NCBI RefSeq assembly: GCF_000314005.1
Contig: NZ_JH980292.1
Coordinates: 2,063,725-2,127,724 of the forward strand
DNA from: Spirulina subsalsa PCC 9445
Lineage (GTDB): Bacteria > Cyanobacteriota > Cyanobacteriia > Cyanobacteriales > Spirulinaceae
DNA: 64,000 nt
Reading direction: 5' to 3'
The notes beneath the pieces were generated by a model. It was not told where the DNA came from. It saw nothing but the letters and a program-made list of their open reading frames with translations, and made no database searches. Positions 55,011 to 63,593 of this stretch are shown piece after piece (position 1 is the stretch's first letter; each line of letters begins with the position of its first letter). Position numbers and translations under genes: made by a program.

Positions 55011-57539
55011 ATGATTGACAATCGCTATCGGGCGGCATTATATATCGGGTTAACGGTAGGGTCGGTCTGTGCGATGAACGCACCGACACAAGCCCAAATT
55101 CCTGTAACAGGCGGGAATCTGGCGGGGGAGGCGGCTTTTTTTGTTCCCAATGCAGAGGGAGCGATTCGGTTGTTTGACCTCAACCTGAATGAGTTAAAAA
55201 TTGAGAGTCCCAATGGGGTGTTAACGAACCCCGCTTTTGTGCCGACAGCCGCGAGTTTTGATAATCGTGGTACGGTGGGAGAAATTGAATCAGGCGATCG
55301 CGGACTCATTCAAGGACAACTCTCCGGCATTGCTTTCACCCCCCAAGGGATGTTAGTTCCCTTCATTAACCGCGACACCATCCTAAGTTTCACCCTCACG
55401 AACTTTAGTGATTCCCCCCTCGACATCCCAGGCACCCTCATCCGTCCTGAAGTCATTGGAGCCAGTCCCCTCATTTTCCTCCCCAATGCAGGAGATGTTA
55501 CCCTTGCCGATGATTCCTCCGACCGTTTTATTGCTGATCCCGGCAACCTACAAGTCGGGGAATTTGAAGCTGATATTAATGCCGGACTCATTGATCTGCC
55601 CGCCAGTTTAACCCTCGTCAACTCCAGAGAATTTCGTCTCCCGGAACCCGAAACCCTAATCCGTCGCATTCGATTTGAGTTTGAAGGGAAAGACTTAGAA
55701 GCAGGTGAGTATGATTTAGAATTTGCCGAAGACGGTTTAAACTTCCTTGGTGCCGCTAACCGCACCTTCCGCATCCAAAGCGTTGGTACCCGAGGCGAGC
55801 GGGAATTCAAAGTACAGGGCGAAGTTGGCTATATAGACATTAATATCCCCGGAGTCTCTAACGACATAGACGGTGAGATTAACCTCAATCGAGACTTAGA
55901 TTCCTTCCGCATTACAACCCAAAACCGAGGCGTTACCGGAATCACCTCTATTTTCGGTCGAGGAGCCTTAGCCTTTAGTGGACAGGAAGGAGACGTTAGC
56001 TTTGAATTCAAACAAGGCAACACCACCATTAAAGGAGAAGCGGACGAAGGCGTAAACTTTTATGCCACGACGGGATTAGCCCCCTTCAGCCGCAATATTG
56101 ATCTGACCGAATATAGTTATTTCAATCCCCTTGATGATGAGAACGTCACCCTCGTCTACAACATTACAAACCCCACCATCGTAACGGGATCTGACGTACA
56201 AATTGGCTCCTCCGTTGTCCGGTTCTTTGATGATGGAACCCTCCGTTTCCGACGCAGTGGGGGAACTTTCGTCACCCTGACCCGGAACACCTCTTTCTCT
56301 GACTTAGGGATTATCTTTAGTCCTCAACCCGCTCCTCAACAGGAATCCAACCTGGTGGTGATTAGCCAACCCAGTTCACCCCCACCCAGCCCGACAATCA
56401 CCATTGTTCCAGCCCCCACCCTAGAACAAACCCTACAGGTTTTCATTACCACCTTCTTTATCAATGCCCCGAACACCTTGACTGTGTTCAATAGTCCTTC
56501 TAATCTGAGCGTCTTCACGTTATCTGACGCTTCGAGTACCGCCCAGGCCAACTATGAAATCCTGCAATCGGTGCGGTTCAATGCGCGGAATATTCGTCCG
56601 GGACGGGTGAAGGTGCGCAGCGTGAATAATCGGGGTGCGTCCTATTTGGTGGCGACCAGAAGCGATCGCGGTCGTGCCGTCGGTTTACGCGGATTCCAGC
56701 AAATTGGCCCCAATAGCCGCATTTTCCCCGGTTTAGTGGGGTTAAATGAACTGTCCCCAGAACAAGTGCAGGAAATCACTAGCTTGTTAGGGGTAGAGGA
56801 TGACATTCCCATTGAATCAGAAACCGGGTTAACGGAATTAGAGAGCAGTCCGGATGATTTCGAGGGGGAATTAGAAACCAGTCCCAATGATGAGCTAGAA
56901 GCACCGGAAACCCCGACTGGGGAGGATGACACCCTTGAAGAGGTAGAGATTGAACTGGAATTCACCCCGGAAGAAGTCGAGGGAGAATTGGAAACCAGTC
57001 CTGACGATAATTTAGAAGCACCGGAAACCCCGGCCGGAGAGGATGATAGTGGGGTTGAGGCAGTGGAAACACAAACCGGGTTAAGTGAACTAGACTTGAC
57101 TCCGGATGATTTTGAGGAACAGTTAGGAATTCCGACCGAAAATGATCTAGACGTGCCGGAATCCCCTGCTGTGGATGATGACGCTCTTGAAGAGGTCGCG
57201 GGTGAACTGGAATTGACACAGGATGATGTTGAGGAACAGTTAGAAACTTCGACCGAAAATGATCTAGACGTGCCGGAATCCCCTGCTGTGGATGATGGCG
57301 CTCTTGAAGAGGTCGAGGGTGAAGTAGAAACAGCCGTGGAATCTGTAGACTCTTCGGAAGCGGTGGTCACTGAGCGCAGTGGAAGTGAGGACACCCCCAG
57401 CGAGGAACTGGTGGAGGAATTAGAAACCACTGCTGAGGAAGCGCTGGCCACCCCTGCCAGTCCATTCACAGAAATGATGGGTTTGCGGGAAATTTCCTTG
57501 GAGGATGTGCCGGAGTTAAAACCTCTGTTGGCTAAATAG
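55011..57539 (+). CDS. Secreted protein with acidic C-terminal repeats, 842 aa
   Basis: A signal peptide (LYIGLTVGSVCAMNAPTQAQ) is followed by a beta-rich region (about 30-420), a Pro-rich linker, a second beta region near 450-560 and a C-terminal ~240 residues of acidic repeats built from blocks like TGLTELESSPDDFEGELE, APETPTGEDD and VPESPAVDDDALEEV. I do not recognise the family. The start at ATG 55011 has AGAGGA 6 bp upstream; GTG 54990 and ATG 54996/55008 are in frame. It follows the porin, which also has an acidic region, so an envelope role is possible. Its TAG stop is the first triplet of a repeat element. Confidence 0.85.
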   Translation: MIDNRYRAALYIGLTVGSVCAMNAPTQAQIPVTGGNLAGEAAFFVPNAEGAIRLFDLNLNELKIESPNGVLTNPAFVPTAASFDNRGTVGEIESGDRGLIQGQLSGIAFTPQGMLVPFINRDTILSFTLTNFSDSPLDIPGTLIRPEVIGASPLIFLPNAGDVTLADDSSDRFIADPGNLQVGEFEADINAGLIDLPASLTLVNSREFRLPEPETLIRRIRFEFEGKDLEAGEYDLEFAEDGLNFLGAANRTFRIQSVGTRGEREFKVQGEVGYIDINIPGVSNDIDGEINLNRDLDSFRITTQNRGVTGITSIFGRGALAFSGQEGDVSFEFKQGNTTIKGEADEGVNFYATTGLAPFSRNIDLTEYSYFNPLDDENVTLVYNITNPTIVTGSDVQIGSSVVRFFDDGTLRFRRSGGTFVTLTRNTSFSDLGIIFSPQPAPQQESNLVVISQPSSPPPSPTITIVPAPTLEQTLQVFITTFFINAPNTLTVFNSPSNLSVFTLSDASSTAQANYEILQSVRFNARNIRPGRVKVRSVNNRGASYLVATRSDRGRAVGLRGFQQIGPNSRIFPGLVGLNELSPEQVQEITSLLGVEDDIPIESETGLTELESSPDDFEGELETSPNDELEAPETPTGEDDTLEEVEIELEFTPEEVEGELETSPDDNLEAPETPAGEDDSGVEAVETQTGLSELDLTPDDFEEQLGIPTENDLDVPESPAVDDDALEEVAGELELTQDDVEEQLETSTENDLDVPESPAVDDGALEEVEGEVETAVESVDSSEAVVTERSGSEDTPSEELVEELETTAEEALATPASPFTEMMGLREISLEDVPELKPLLAK

Positions 57540-57694
57540 GGTCTGCTGAATAACTCTACTCGTGGGGTTACGGGACGGGGAGCAGGGGGAATAGTGGATA
57601 GTGTCTAGTAGCTAGTGAATAGCTAAAACTCTTGACTATTTCCCGACTCCCTATTCCCTATTACCTATTCCCAACTCCCGACACCCCCCTCCGT
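57539..57694. repeat. Repeat element TAGGGTCTGCTGAATAAC ... CCCGACACCC
   Basis: Starts at the stop of the acidic-repeat protein with GGGTCTGCTGAATAAC, then G-rich and CCCTATTCCC arrays up to the trmJ-like gene. Left edge is the palindrome half seen in other copies. Confidence 0.75.
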
Positions 57695-57695
57695 C

Positions 57696-58421
57696 ATGAT
57701 TCTTGAACACATTCGGATTATTTTAGTTGAACCTGCCGGCCCTTTAAACGTGGGTTCCGTGGCACGGGTGATGAAAAATATGGGATTGTCCCAATTAGTT
57801 TTAGTCAATCCTCAATGTAATCCTTGGGGGGAAGAAGCGCGACGGATGGCCGTACATGGGGAGGATGTGTTAGCCCAAGCGCGTCAAGTGGACAGTCTAC
57901 CCGAAGCCCTACAGGGGTGTTATCACGCTGTAGCCACCACAGGACGGGATGGGACGGTTCCGGTTCCCCTCGAATCCCCCCGCGTCGTTTTCCCTTGGTT
58001 AATCGCCCAAAATGCCCCCTCTGCGGTGATTTTTGGTCGGGAAGATAGCGGTTTAACTAATCAAGAACTCCACTATGCCCAGCGCTGTGTGAGTATTCCG
58101 GCTAATCCCGTTTATCCGTCCCTCAACCTTGCCCAAGCGGTGGCCGTTTGTGCTTACGAATTATACCAAGCCACCCCAGAAGACATCCCCCCACCTTCCC
58201 CCCCCACCACAGCGCCCCTAGAAGCCTTAGAGGGCTATTACCAACATCTTGAACAGGTTTTAATGAATATTGGTTATCTGTATCCCCACACGGCCGAGGC
58301 AAAAATGGAAAAGTTCCGCCGTTTGTATGGTCGGGCGGATTTAACCTCCCAAGAAGTGGCTCTATTACGGGGGATTTTGCGACAAATGGAATGGTTTGTC
58401 AAACAGAACCATAAAAAATAA
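57696..58421 (+). CDS. TrmJ/SpoU-type RNA 2'-O-methyltransferase
   Basis: 241 residues of the SPOUT superfamily: RIILVEPAGPLNVGSVARV (N-terminal motif), GCYHAVATTGRDG, VIFGREDSGLTNQEL and YPSLNLAQAVAVCAYELYQ, the trefoil-knot SAM-binding segment, followed by a helical C-terminal extension typical of TrmJ. TrmJ methylates position 32 of tRNA; a related rRNA target cannot be excluded. A 5' fragment of this gene is duplicated at 60205. Confidence 0.92.
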   Translation: MILEHIRIILVEPAGPLNVGSVARVMKNMGLSQLVLVNPQCNPWGEEARRMAVHGEDVLAQARQVDSLPEALQGCYHAVATTGRDGTVPVPLESPRVVFPWLIAQNAPSAVIFGREDSGLTNQELHYAQRCVSIPANPVYPSLNLAQAVAVCAYELYQATPEDIPPPSPPTTAPLEALEGYYQHLEQVLMNIGYLYPHTAEAKMEKFRRLYGRADLTSQEVALLRGILRQMEWFVKQNHKK

Positions 58422-58877
58422 ATCGGCAATTTTAACAAAAATGTTGCGGAATTCCCCTTCCTCGCTTGCAGGGACCGGATGGACTTGACCACTAACTCCC
58501 AAAGCGAAAACCAAGCTAAAAAGGGCTGTGTTGCAAGAGAAAATTTGGGTCTTAGGAACTAGGACTTCTGCCTGGGGAGGGAAGATAAGACTCGCTATAT
58601 TTCGGTATAGAAAGCACTTCCCATTGAATCAGGAAGCTCCATCCTCGCGCCTAGGCAGGGTGGGGTAGTTCACTTGTTGCTTTTACCTGAATGGGGTCTG
58701 CTGAATATCCATCTAAGCACTGTTTAATAAGGTTTTTAGCCGTTTTGAGAGCGAGAAAGTGCAAGGTTTTAGCGATAAAGAATCAAAAAGGCTTGCTTTT
58801 TTCCGACTCTCTATCCCCCTTCTCCCCTCTCCCCCTTCCCGTTCCCTAACCCCACCAGCAGACTTATTCAGCAAGCC
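58422..58877. other. Gap holding a repeat element
   Basis: The 456 bp after the trmJ-like gene contain the repeat at 58693-58880 and otherwise AT/GC-mixed DNA with no coding frame that I can support. Confidence 0.5.
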
Positions 58878-58880
58878 CTA
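58693..58880. repeat. Repeat element with inverted ends GGGTCTGCTGAATA / TTATTCAGCAAGCCC
   Basis: The two edges are inverted copies about 170 bp apart; inside are unrelated AT-rich sequence and CCCTTCTCCCCTCTCCCCC arrays. The right edge runs into the stop codon of hicA. Confidence 0.75.
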
Positions 58881-59117
58881 CTTGATTATGTTATCAATTT
58901 CTTCATCTGTAAAACCAAACTGTCTAAAAATCCTTAAAACATAAGCAGGAGACATTTCTTTTGCTCCCATATCAATAGGAACAATCCGTTTTGTTTTTTC
59001 CAAAACTCGAATATATAGACAATGATCTCCTTTTCCTTCTCGATAAAATTGACAACCTGATTGTTCTAAAAGTTTTATCAATTGCCTCGGTTTAATAGAA
59101 GGGATATTTTTAGGCAT
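58878..59117 (-). CDS. hicA: HicA-type mRNA interferase toxin
   Basis: 79 residues with the HicA fold: PSIKPRQLIKLLEQSGCQFYREGKGDHCLYIR, in which the conserved His sits in GDH, and the GAKEMSPAYVLRIFRQFGF helix end. HicA cleaves mRNA when not bound by HicB. It overlaps the upstream hicB-like gene by 8 bp, the usual coupling. The TAG stop belongs to the repeat element on its downstream side. Confidence 0.85.
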   Translation of the reverse strand: MPKNIPSIKPRQLIKLLEQSGCQFYREGKGDHCLYIRVLEKTKRIVPIDMGAKEMSPAYVLRIFRQFGFTDEEIDNIIK

Positions 59118-59376
59118 AAACTTTTCTCAATTCGTAAATATCTGTTTTTTCTTCCGAGTCTTCGAGAGTTAAAAATTCATGTAACTCTTGAATCGAGATA
59201 GGTGCAGAATAAATATTATTTTCTGACTGAGAAACTTCAACAAAAGACGCTATAGCTTCTTGGATTTTATTAATGGCTTGTTCTTGAGTATTTCCTTGTC
59301 CAACAAGACCATTTTCTAAGCATAAAGAAACCCAATACGCTTGGCTTTTTTTCAAAATTATTGTATAAAAAATCAT
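59110..59376 (-). CDS. hicB: HicB-type antitoxin
   Basis: 88 residues; N-terminal HicB-like beta-fold (YTIILKKSQAYWVSLCLENGLVGQGNTQEQAINKIQEAI) with partial loss of the RNase-H-like core signature. It lies upstream of the toxin gene and should neutralise it and autoregulate. Gap to the next feature (59377-59498) may be its promoter. Confidence 0.85.
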   Translation of the reverse strand: MIFYTIILKKSQAYWVSLCLENGLVGQGNTQEQAINKIQEAIASFVEVSQSENNIYSAPISIQELHEFLTLEDSEEKTDIYELRKVYA

Positions 59377-59498
59377 CCCTCGAACCTCTCTGTTTGAGTT
59401 GTTTTTGCTAACAGCAAAACTCCACCTGTCTATTGTAGAACGTGACAGAAGAAATCGCCTAGGCAGGGGCGAACATCAGAAAGGAGAACCAAACTCCT

Positions 59499-59693
59499 CT
59501 ACTTTTTCCCGTCCCGTTGAGCTAACAAACGAGTCACCCGTTGTTTAATCCAAAGTCCCTCTGACTTCATGGCTTTTAATCGAGCCTCAATCCTTTCCCA
59601 TTCTCCCTCAGTAGCCATCAATAACCCCGCTTCGGCTCCTTCCCCATACCCTATCCCTCCTACAGTCAACTCCCAACAATAGGCTTGTGACAT
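59499..59693 (-). CDS. Hypothetical protein, 64 aa, started from a repeat end
   Basis: The frame begins at ATG 59693 inside the repeat end GTCGGGAGGATGTCACA, so GGGAGG is its ribosome binding site. The product (WELTVGGIGYGEGAEAGLLM..., C-terminal helix EWERIEARLKAMK) is not recognised. It may be a chance gene set up by the repeat, or a gene that the repeat captured. Confidence 0.4.
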   Translation of the reverse strand: MSQAYCWELTVGGIGYGEGAEAGLLMATEGEWERIEARLKAMKSEGLWIKQRVTRLLAQRDGKK

Positions 59694-59796
59694 CCTCCCG
59701 ACACAGACCCTACGGGTACAGTGCGGGCTTCCTCATATCACTATGAGGCTTTCCTGCTTCTACGGGAGGCTCTAGATGCCTTTTTAGGGACATCCC
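59686..59796 (-). repeat. ~110 bp dispersed repeat, copy B
   Basis: Second copy of the 10394-10504 block with matching landmarks and orientation. Its minus strand ends an open frame GDVPKKASRASRRSRKAS with a TAG stop, of the basic type seen at transposase C-termini; this is a weak hint of a tnpB remnant. Confidence 0.55.
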
Positions 59797-59938
59797 CGTT
59801 CGCGTTCACTTCGTGACGCTTCGCGAACGCGAAGCGTTGCGTAGCAAAGCGTTGCGTAGCAAAGCGTTGCGTAGCAATCACCTCTTCCGACCCAGGCAGC
59901 TTGACCCCCAGCACTTCTGGGTTTGTCCAACAAAACAA
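59741..59938 (-). pseudogene. Possible C-terminal remnant of an IS transposase/TnpB-like gene
   Basis: The 65-codon frame reads EVLGVKLPGSEEV, then three TQRFA repeats, then GDVPKKASRASRRSRKAS. The TQRFA part is the translation of an inserted 15 bp repeat, so it looks like a coding end invaded by a short repeat. Family assignment is uncertain. Confidence 0.3.
59833..59877. repeat. 3 x 15 bp tandem repeat AGCGTTGCGTAGCAA
   Basis: Units 59833-59847, 59848-59862 and 59863-59877 are identical. Upstream bases 59805-59832 hold degenerate GCGTTCGCG forms. The same short-repeat family appears near 7035, 10311 and 10612. Confidence 0.9.
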
Positions 59939-60085
59939 AAAAGAGGTCTAGTTTAACTAGACCCCTCCGTTGATTTCAGTTTGAATAAGGGAACGGGGAA
60001 CAGGGGGAGACGAGGAATTAAGACTTATTACCTATTCCCGACTCCCTAGGGCGCAAGCATTGCGCCCCTACACCGACTCCCTATT
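59938..60085. repeat. Flanking direct repeat, left copy
   Basis: Contains the hairpin GGTCTAGTTTAACTAGACC (59945-59963), TTGATTTCAGTTTGAATAAGGGAA, a G-rich array, and CCCTAGGGCGCAAGCATTGCGCCCCTACACCGACTCCCTATT. The same order and near-identical ends recur at 63567-63731 in the same orientation. Confidence 0.88.
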
Positions 60086-60204
60086 ACCGATGATAGTCAT
60101 AGGTCAGGGTTTCCGCTACCCGTTTCCCCTCATCATAACAAGCCCGGATGACGTAAAGTTTTTGTTAAGGCTAGGAAAGTCCTGTCGGACTCCAAAAAAC
60201 AAAA

Positions 60205-60548
60205 TTCGGATTATTTTAGTTGAACCTGCCGACCCCTTAAACGCGGGTTCTGTGGCACGGGTGACGAAAAATATGGGATTGTCCCACTTAGTTTTAGTCA
60301 ATCCTCAATGTCATCCTTGGGGGGAAGAAGCGCGACGGATGGCCGTACATGGGGATGATGTGTTAGCCCAAGCGCGCCAAGTGAACAGTCTACCGGAAGC
60401 CCTACAGGGGTGTTATCACGCTGTAGCCACCACAGGACGGGATGGGACGGTTCCGGTTCCCCTTGAATCCCCCCACGTCGTCTTCCCTTGGTTAATCGCG
60501 CAAAATGCCTCCTCTTTACTGATTTCTAAAAAAAGGTTCGCTGTGTGA
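60205..60548 (+). pseudogene. Duplicated 5' fragment of the trmJ-like gene
   Basis: Codons from RIILVEPADPLNAGSVARV through VVFPWLIAQNA match residues ~6-110 of the gene at 57696 with few changes (bases ~60205-60519 against ~57710-58024). After that the sequence is unrelated and the frame ends SSLLISKKRFAV. The start of the ORF at 60060 comes from unrelated DNA. SAM-binding C-terminal knot is missing, so it is non-functional. Confidence 0.9.
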
Positions 60549-60606
60549 TTTCCGTAACGTAAGTGGGAATACTTAAAGTAACAACTCAAGAAAACTTGTC
60601 AGCCCT

Positions 60607-62016
60607 ATGAATATTGGCACTCGGTTTGATACCGATGAGATCGCCGCGTCTCTCAATGACCTTCTCGAATTTTTTGATCTAACTGTCTCTAAAGTCTCCC
60701 TCAAAGGAACTTGTCTGATGATCATGATTGAGGCTGCTGACGTTCCCGATCAGGATAAGTCCATTAAGCTTGTTCGAGAAAGTCTAACTGAACTAAGCCT
60801 TGAATCAATCGAGAAAATAAAAGTTTATGGCAAAAAACAAGGTAATACTTTACCCGACTGGGATCAAGTCTTTCTTTTAGAGTCATCAGCTTATCAGGAT
60901 AACACCTCATCAGCAATTCAATCGACCATCCAACACACACAAAATCCTTGGCAGGATATGGCTGGTCAAACTGCATCAGAAGTCGCTAAAAATGCCAGCA
61001 AAACATGGGATTCCATTATCAACAATCCGACGTGGAATTCTATTCATAAAACTGCCACAGAAGCAGCGAGGAATGTATCAGAAACGATTGATTATTCTAT
61101 GGATGATAAATTCAAGAAGACTGATCATGTTAATCCTCAAGAACCGCTAGACTTAGCCCAAGTCCCAGAAGTCCAACGGATTGCTTTCTATGGTGCATTA
61201 TTTGCGATCGCTTTAGCCGATGGCACAATTGACAAAGAAGAAATGGAACTCATTTTCGGCATGATGGATTTAGAAGGAATGTCAGAAAAAGGGAAACGTC
61301 TATGTCTATCTTTTATCATTGAAGCCCCTCCTTTTGAATATTGTTTGCAAAAGTTAAAAAATGCAGACGAAAGACTCCGTTACGGCTTAATGGTTAATTT
61401 ACTTGATGTGGCTTGGGTAAATAATGAAATCGATGAAAAAGAGTTAAAAGCGATTAGTTTAACACAGAAAAAATTCAATATAACCAATGAACAAGTAGTA
61501 GCGATTAGCAAATTTGTCAAGCAAGTTCAAAAAATTCGTGAAGGAGGTTTAGATGATAATAAAGCTGCCGATGCGATGAAAACAGCAACAGCAGGATTAT
61601 CAGCCGTTGGTGTTCCCATTGCGGCGGTTTGGTTTTCTGGTTCAGTTATTGGTTTAAGTGCAGCAGGAATCACGTCAGGATTAGCTGCATTAGGCGCATT
61701 GGTGGGTTTAGGGGGAATGATCCCCGGAATTGGGGTGGCGATTTTGTTAGGGACGGGAATTTTTCTAGGAGTTAATAAGTTCTTAGATACAGGAGATAAG
61801 CGCAAAAAAGAGGCACTCCAAGCTGAAAGAGAACGTAAAGCGCAATTAGTTATTCAGAATCTTCAAGCATCTCTTAATAGGGTGATAGAAAGAATGGCTG
61901 AATTGACTCAAAGCGCGAGTCAGTGTGAAGCTAATAAGCAAGCTATTCTAATTCTAAATGACAAAATGAAAAAACTTCAACAGTTAGTTAATAAAAGAAA
62001 AAATGCCAGACACTAA
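60607..62016 (+). CDS. TerB-domain membrane protein
   Basis: 469 residues. Residues ~1-100 form a domain seen at the N-terminus of various cyanobacterial proteins (LNDLLEFFDLTVSKVSLKGTC ... DWDQVFLLE). Residues ~190-310 are a TerB-like helical domain (FYGALFAIALADGTIDKEEMEL, with further acidic residues). Residues ~335-400 are hydrophobic and Gly/Ala-rich (GLSAAGITSGLAALGALVGLGG), a likely membrane hairpin, and a coiled coil closes the protein. TerB domains sense or organise membrane and stress processes in several conflict systems. The gene is AT-richer than its surroundings and is followed by an unrecognised partner. Confidence 0.8.
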   Translation: MNIGTRFDTDEIAASLNDLLEFFDLTVSKVSLKGTCLMIMIEAADVPDQDKSIKLVRESLTELSLESIEKIKVYGKKQGNTLPDWDQVFLLESSAYQDNTSSAIQSTIQHTQNPWQDMAGQTASEVAKNASKTWDSIINNPTWNSIHKTATEAARNVSETIDYSMDDKFKKTDHVNPQEPLDLAQVPEVQRIAFYGALFAIALADGTIDKEEMELIFGMMDLEGMSEKGKRLCLSFIIEAPPFEYCLQKLKNADERLRYGLMVNLLDVAWVNNEIDEKELKAISLTQKKFNITNEQVVAISKFVKQVQKIREGGLDDNKAADAMKTATAGLSAVGVPIAAVWFSGSVIGLSAAGITSGLAALGALVGLGGMIPGIGVAILLGTGIFLGVNKFLDTGDKRKKEALQAERERKAQLVIQNLQASLNRVIERMAELTQSASQCEANKQAILILNDKMKKLQQLVNKRKNARH

Positions 62017-62136
62017 ATGGTCTAGAACAAGAACTCTAACAATTTCCATAGGGGTGTGAGACAAGACAGCTTATGCCCCTAACTACTCATTATTTTCTTG
62101 ATAGTTATCTCTTCACTCCATTAATAAAGTTTAGTC

Positions 62137-63567
62137 ATGTTTTCCGATTCTTTTGTGATCGAACTAAGAGCCGTCTTACAAGCACAGAATCATCTATTAC
62201 AGCAAATTGAAGATGCGCTTTCAGAACTTGAAGAAAAATTCTCAGATGTCGATGAACAAACCCGACAGATTCAAGAACTTGAAAAAATGATGGCAGAACT
62301 GGAAGCCTCTCTTGATTATCTAGAAGCAGATGATTTTGAGGACTTTGATGCTGATCAAATCATTCAACTTTACGAAAATCGTCAAAAATCTGTCTCTCAT
62401 GAGTTAATAAAAATTGGCTATAAAGATTGGAATAGCTTTGTTCGTCAATGTCAAATTTATACACTAGAAAGAAGAATTGACCCTTTAACTCCTTATGAAA
62501 GTTTATTAACCGAAGCTGATCTTCAACAGCTAAAAAGCGAATCTTATAAAGCTCAATATCAATGGGATCAGTTTGATTATATGGCTGTTGGTACAAGTGG
62601 AATGTTAGCCGCCTTAACTGATTATTTTTTGGTAGCTATACCCCAAACTATTAATGGTGGTCAATATGCTGGACAATTAGGAAGTCCCCTTACAGCATGG
62701 CTCAAACAATATAATATTAATCAATCTGATGATTGGTTTGCTCAATGGACAAAAACCTTAGAGAAAACTTGTAAAACACCTTATGATAATCAAACACTAA
62801 TTGATGGAATGTCTGCAAAAAGTCACCGCTTTCAATCTTTAGGACATGACCCTGTATTGGGATTTATTTTCGGTATTTTAGATATTATGCGAGGTACGAT
62901 TACAGGTTTCTCTTATAAAAAATTAATTAACTTGAATGTTCATAAATGGGAATGTCATCCTGTTCCTGAAGCTCAAACTGTTGGACTAATAGAAGCCTTG
63001 TTACGTCACCTTGGTCATTTAATTTCCGATGTAGCAACACCGATGGGACTTCCTGCACCTTTTATGACATTGATGCAGGGTATAAACATGGGTAGCTTTG
63101 GAGAAAAAAAACGAACGGTTGCTGAAATTGCGCGTTGGATGTATCTAAATGGCTATGATTTTCGACATTTCTTAGTAACAGGAATTACTCCTGCTGTTAT
63201 TGAAGTAACCCTTAGAGCTTATATTATGTTAAGACACTACTCTGAGAAAAAAGAATTTAAAATTGACATCTGTTCTAATCCTAAATATCGAACCATGCTC
63301 TTATCGGCTCATGGAATAGCGACATTAGCCAATGCAGGTAAAATTGCCTTAATGCAAGGGAATCCTTTAGCGATTAATTATGCTCAGTGGTTAGCCTGTA
63401 TTCGTTATCTTATCCCTAGTATGAAATATTGGGTATTTGACAAACATCAATTAAAGTTAGACCACCTTGAAAAAATCAATGAAGATAACTGGGATAGCTT
63501 ATTAGATAATAGCGATAAAATCTTGCAGATGGTAACTCAATCTAGTGATCTGATCTATTTAAACTGA
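62137..63567 (+). CDS. Unrecognised 476-aa partner of the TerB-domain protein
   Basis: I do not recognise the family. An N-terminal coiled coil (about 10-70; QNHLLQQIEDALSELEEKF) is followed by a helical body with hydrophobic segments (VGTSGMLAALTDYFLVAIP, GHDPVLGFIFGILDIMRGT, LPAPFMTLMQGINMG) and a region HWFLVTGITPAVIEVTLRAY-like near 340-365. It starts 120 bp after the TerB gene on the same strand, shares its low GC, and stops 3 bp before the rplL terminator repeat. The two together look like a module; function unknown. Confidence 0.75.
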   Translation: MFSDSFVIELRAVLQAQNHLLQQIEDALSELEEKFSDVDEQTRQIQELEKMMAELEASLDYLEADDFEDFDADQIIQLYENRQKSVSHELIKIGYKDWNSFVRQCQIYTLERRIDPLTPYESLLTEADLQQLKSESYKAQYQWDQFDYMAVGTSGMLAALTDYFLVAIPQTINGGQYAGQLGSPLTAWLKQYNINQSDDWFAQWTKTLEKTCKTPYDNQTLIDGMSAKSHRFQSLGHDPVLGFIFGILDIMRGTITGFSYKKLINLNVHKWECHPVPEAQTVGLIEALLRHLGHLISDVATPMGLPAPFMTLMQGINMGSFGEKKRTVAEIARWMYLNGYDFRHFLVTGITPAVIEVTLRAYIMLRHYSEKKEFKIDICSNPKYRTMLLSAHGIATLANAGKIALMQGNPLAINYAQWLACIRYLIPSMKYWVFDKHQLKLDHLEKINEDNWDSLLDNSDKILQMVTQSSDLIYLN

Positions 63568-63593
63568 AAAAGAGGTCTAGTTAAAACTAGACC
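63566..63593 (-). terminator. rplL: Rho-independent terminator of rplL (minus strand)
   Basis: On the minus strand GGTCTAGTT-TT-AACTAGACC forms a 9 bp stem followed by TCTTTTT. It is about 165 bp past the rplL stop. The hairpin of the left direct repeat is the same terminator duplicated. Confidence 0.7.

Noticed and set aside
56642-57469. A 275-residue Ser-rich protein on the minus strand
   Set aside because: It is the complement of the acidic Glu/Asp-rich repeats of the plus-strand gene.
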